The position numbers were made by a program, and so were the translations under genes. This document shows, piece by piece, positions 5,334 through 6,233 of a stretch of DNA of 6,233 nt. The notes below the pieces were generated by a model. It did not search any database and was not told the DNA's origin. It saw only the letters and a program-made list of their open reading frames with translations. This DNA is from JBJTIF01 sp046094825 (GTDB taxonomy: Bacteria > Actinomycetota > UBA4738 > HRBIN12): positions 1 through 6,233 of the forward strand of contig JBJTIF010000108.1 in assembly GCA_046094825.1 (NCBI GenBank), written 5' to 3'. Numbering within the stretch: the stretch's first letter is position 1; the number at the start of each line of letters is the position of its first letter.

Positions 5334-6233
5334 GCCCGCGCCGCGGCAAGGAGCCGAAGCCCTCGCACAACGGGCACGCGCCCGCGCGCCCCGCGCCGGA
5401 CCGGATGCCGGTCCTCGCCCGCCTGCTCGCGAAGCCCGATCCCGCCACGCCGCACCCACCGGTCGGGCGGTCGGTCCTCCGCGGGCTCGGCGCGGTCGCG
5501 TGGTCGCTGCCGACGCTCGTGACGGCGTTCGTCCTCGTTCCGGTCCTGTGGCTCGGGCTCCTCGCGCTCGGCTTCGAGGGACCGATCGGGCGGCTCGCGA
5601 GCCTCGTCGCGATCCCGCCGCTCAGCACGTACACCGACGCGCTGAACGCGACGGCGATCTTCGGCTACGGCACGACGAGCTTCCTCGCGACGGCGGGGTT
5701 CCTCGTGGTCCGCGCGGTCGTCTCCGGCGTCCTCGCCGGCCTCGCGCTCGGCGCGCTCGAGGGATGGACGTGGCGGCTCGCGGTGCTCCGCGGCATCCGC
5801 GCGATCCCCGCGGCCGCGATCTCGGCGCTGCTCGGCCTGAGCGTCCTCGTCGTCGGCAGCGTCATCTTCCCGCTCCTCGGTCCGGGGCTCGGGTTCCTCG
5901 GATCGATCCTCGCGCTCGTCGCGGCGCTCCTGCTCTTCGTCCACGGACCGATCGCCGCCGTCATCGAACCGCTCCCGGCCTTCGAGGCGGTGCGCAAGGG
6001 CATGCGCGCGGCGACGATGCCGGGGAGCCGTCACCTCCTGCTCTCGGTCCTGTACTTCTTCGTCGCGCTCCCGCTCGTGCCGGCGCTCGCACCGCAGGGG
6101 TCGGACCTCGGCGTGAACCCCTCGCTCGCCGCGTGGCTCTACGCGCTCGTCGCGACGTGGGTCCACGTCGGGTTCCTCGCGGCATTCGCGTTCCGCTACG
6201 CGACGATCCGCGACCTCGTTCCGCCCCCCGCCC
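5330..6233 (+). CDS. polytopic membrane protein of unknown function (3' end outside window)
   Basis: An open frame starts at GTG 5330, overlapping the propeller stop (GTGA), and stays open to the window end, giving about 301 residues. Residues 1-45 are polar and rich in Pro, Arg and Lys, probably cytoplasmic. At least six hydrophobic segments follow at about residues 55-80, 118-143, 161-185, 188-212, 235-255 and 268-290. Short polar or basic loops separate them, including an EPLPAFEAVRKGMRAAT loop between the fourth and fifth. That pattern loosely recalls membrane proteins of the glycerophosphodiesterase-membrane-domain type, but I do not recognise the family and assign no function. An in-frame ATG at 5405 is an alternative start without a clear ribosome binding site. 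Overlap with the propeller gene suggests coupled translation, and the anchored propeller may be its partner at the membrane; that is inference from gene order only. Confidence 0.82.
   Translation, partial: MSPRRGKEPKPSHNGHAPARPAPDRMPVLARLLAKPDPATPHPPVGRSVLRGLGAVAWSLPTLVTAFVLVPVLWLGLLALGFEGPIGRLASLVAIPPLSTYTDALNATAIFGYGTTSFLATAGFLVVRAVVSGVLAGLALGALEGWTWRLAVLRGIRAIPAAAISALLGLSVLVVGSVIFPLLGPGLGFLGSILALVAALLLFVHGPIAAVIEPLPAFEAVRKGMRAATMPGSRHLLLSVLYFFVALPLVPALAPQGSDLGVNPSLAAWLYALVATWVHVGFLAAFAFRYATIRDLVPPPA

Noticed and set aside
4583..6166. 527-codon open frame on the minus strand opposite the propeller and membrane-protein genes
   Set aside because: The product is dominated by Arg, Glu and Asp repeats, the expected mirror of Ala/Leu/Val-rich coding DNA, and it spans the junction of two well-supported plus-strand genes.

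Overview
This is a very GC-rich bacterial chromosomal segment in which nearly every third codon position is G or C. It carries six co-directional plus-strand genes. The order comM (Mg-chelatase-like AAA+ ATPase), dprA, xerC, WhiG/FliA-type sigma factor, secreted M23 peptidase resembles a chromosomal neighbourhood I recall from Actinomycetota. In that phylum the block often runs on to rpsB-tsf, but here it continues into a beta-propeller gene and a membrane-protein gene. A deep-branching actinobacterium is therefore the first guess. A GC-rich Chloroflexota-like lineage is possible, and no rRNA or ribosomal-protein gene is present to decide.

Layout. Positions 1-724 hold the C-terminal half of ComM, cut by the window edge. 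Positions 721-1642 hold dprA, split by a one-base frameshift in a run of four C at 998-1001. Positions 1696-2610 hold a complete XerC-type tyrosine recombinase with all six catalytic residues. Positions 2610-3434 hold a complete sigma-70 family factor of the WhiG/FliA class. Positions 3418-3936 hold a small exported M23 (LytM) peptidase-like protein. Positions 3942-5333 hold an exported PQQ/BamB-like beta-propeller with a probable C-terminal membrane anchor. Positions 5330-6233 hold the start of a polytopic membrane protein that runs off the window.

The genes are packed like one transcription unit: ATGA, TGATG and GTGA junctions, a 17-base overlap and a 5-base gap. The only real spacer is 53 bases between dprA and xerC. 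It contains a plausible sigma-70-type promoter (TTGAAG, 17 bases, TACAAC) and a GGGAG ribosome binding site, so xerC and everything downstream may have its own promoter.

Functionally the first three genes handle DNA: branch migration and RecA loading during transformation or recombination, then chromosome dimer resolution. The last four look like a regulator followed by cell-envelope proteins. I see no mobile element, CRISPR array, tRNA or rRNA, and no gene-free stretch above 300 bases. Nothing clearly amounts to a new system. The best leads are the dprA frameshift, the missing central histidine of the M23 protein, and the uncharacterised sigma-M23-propeller-membrane cluster.
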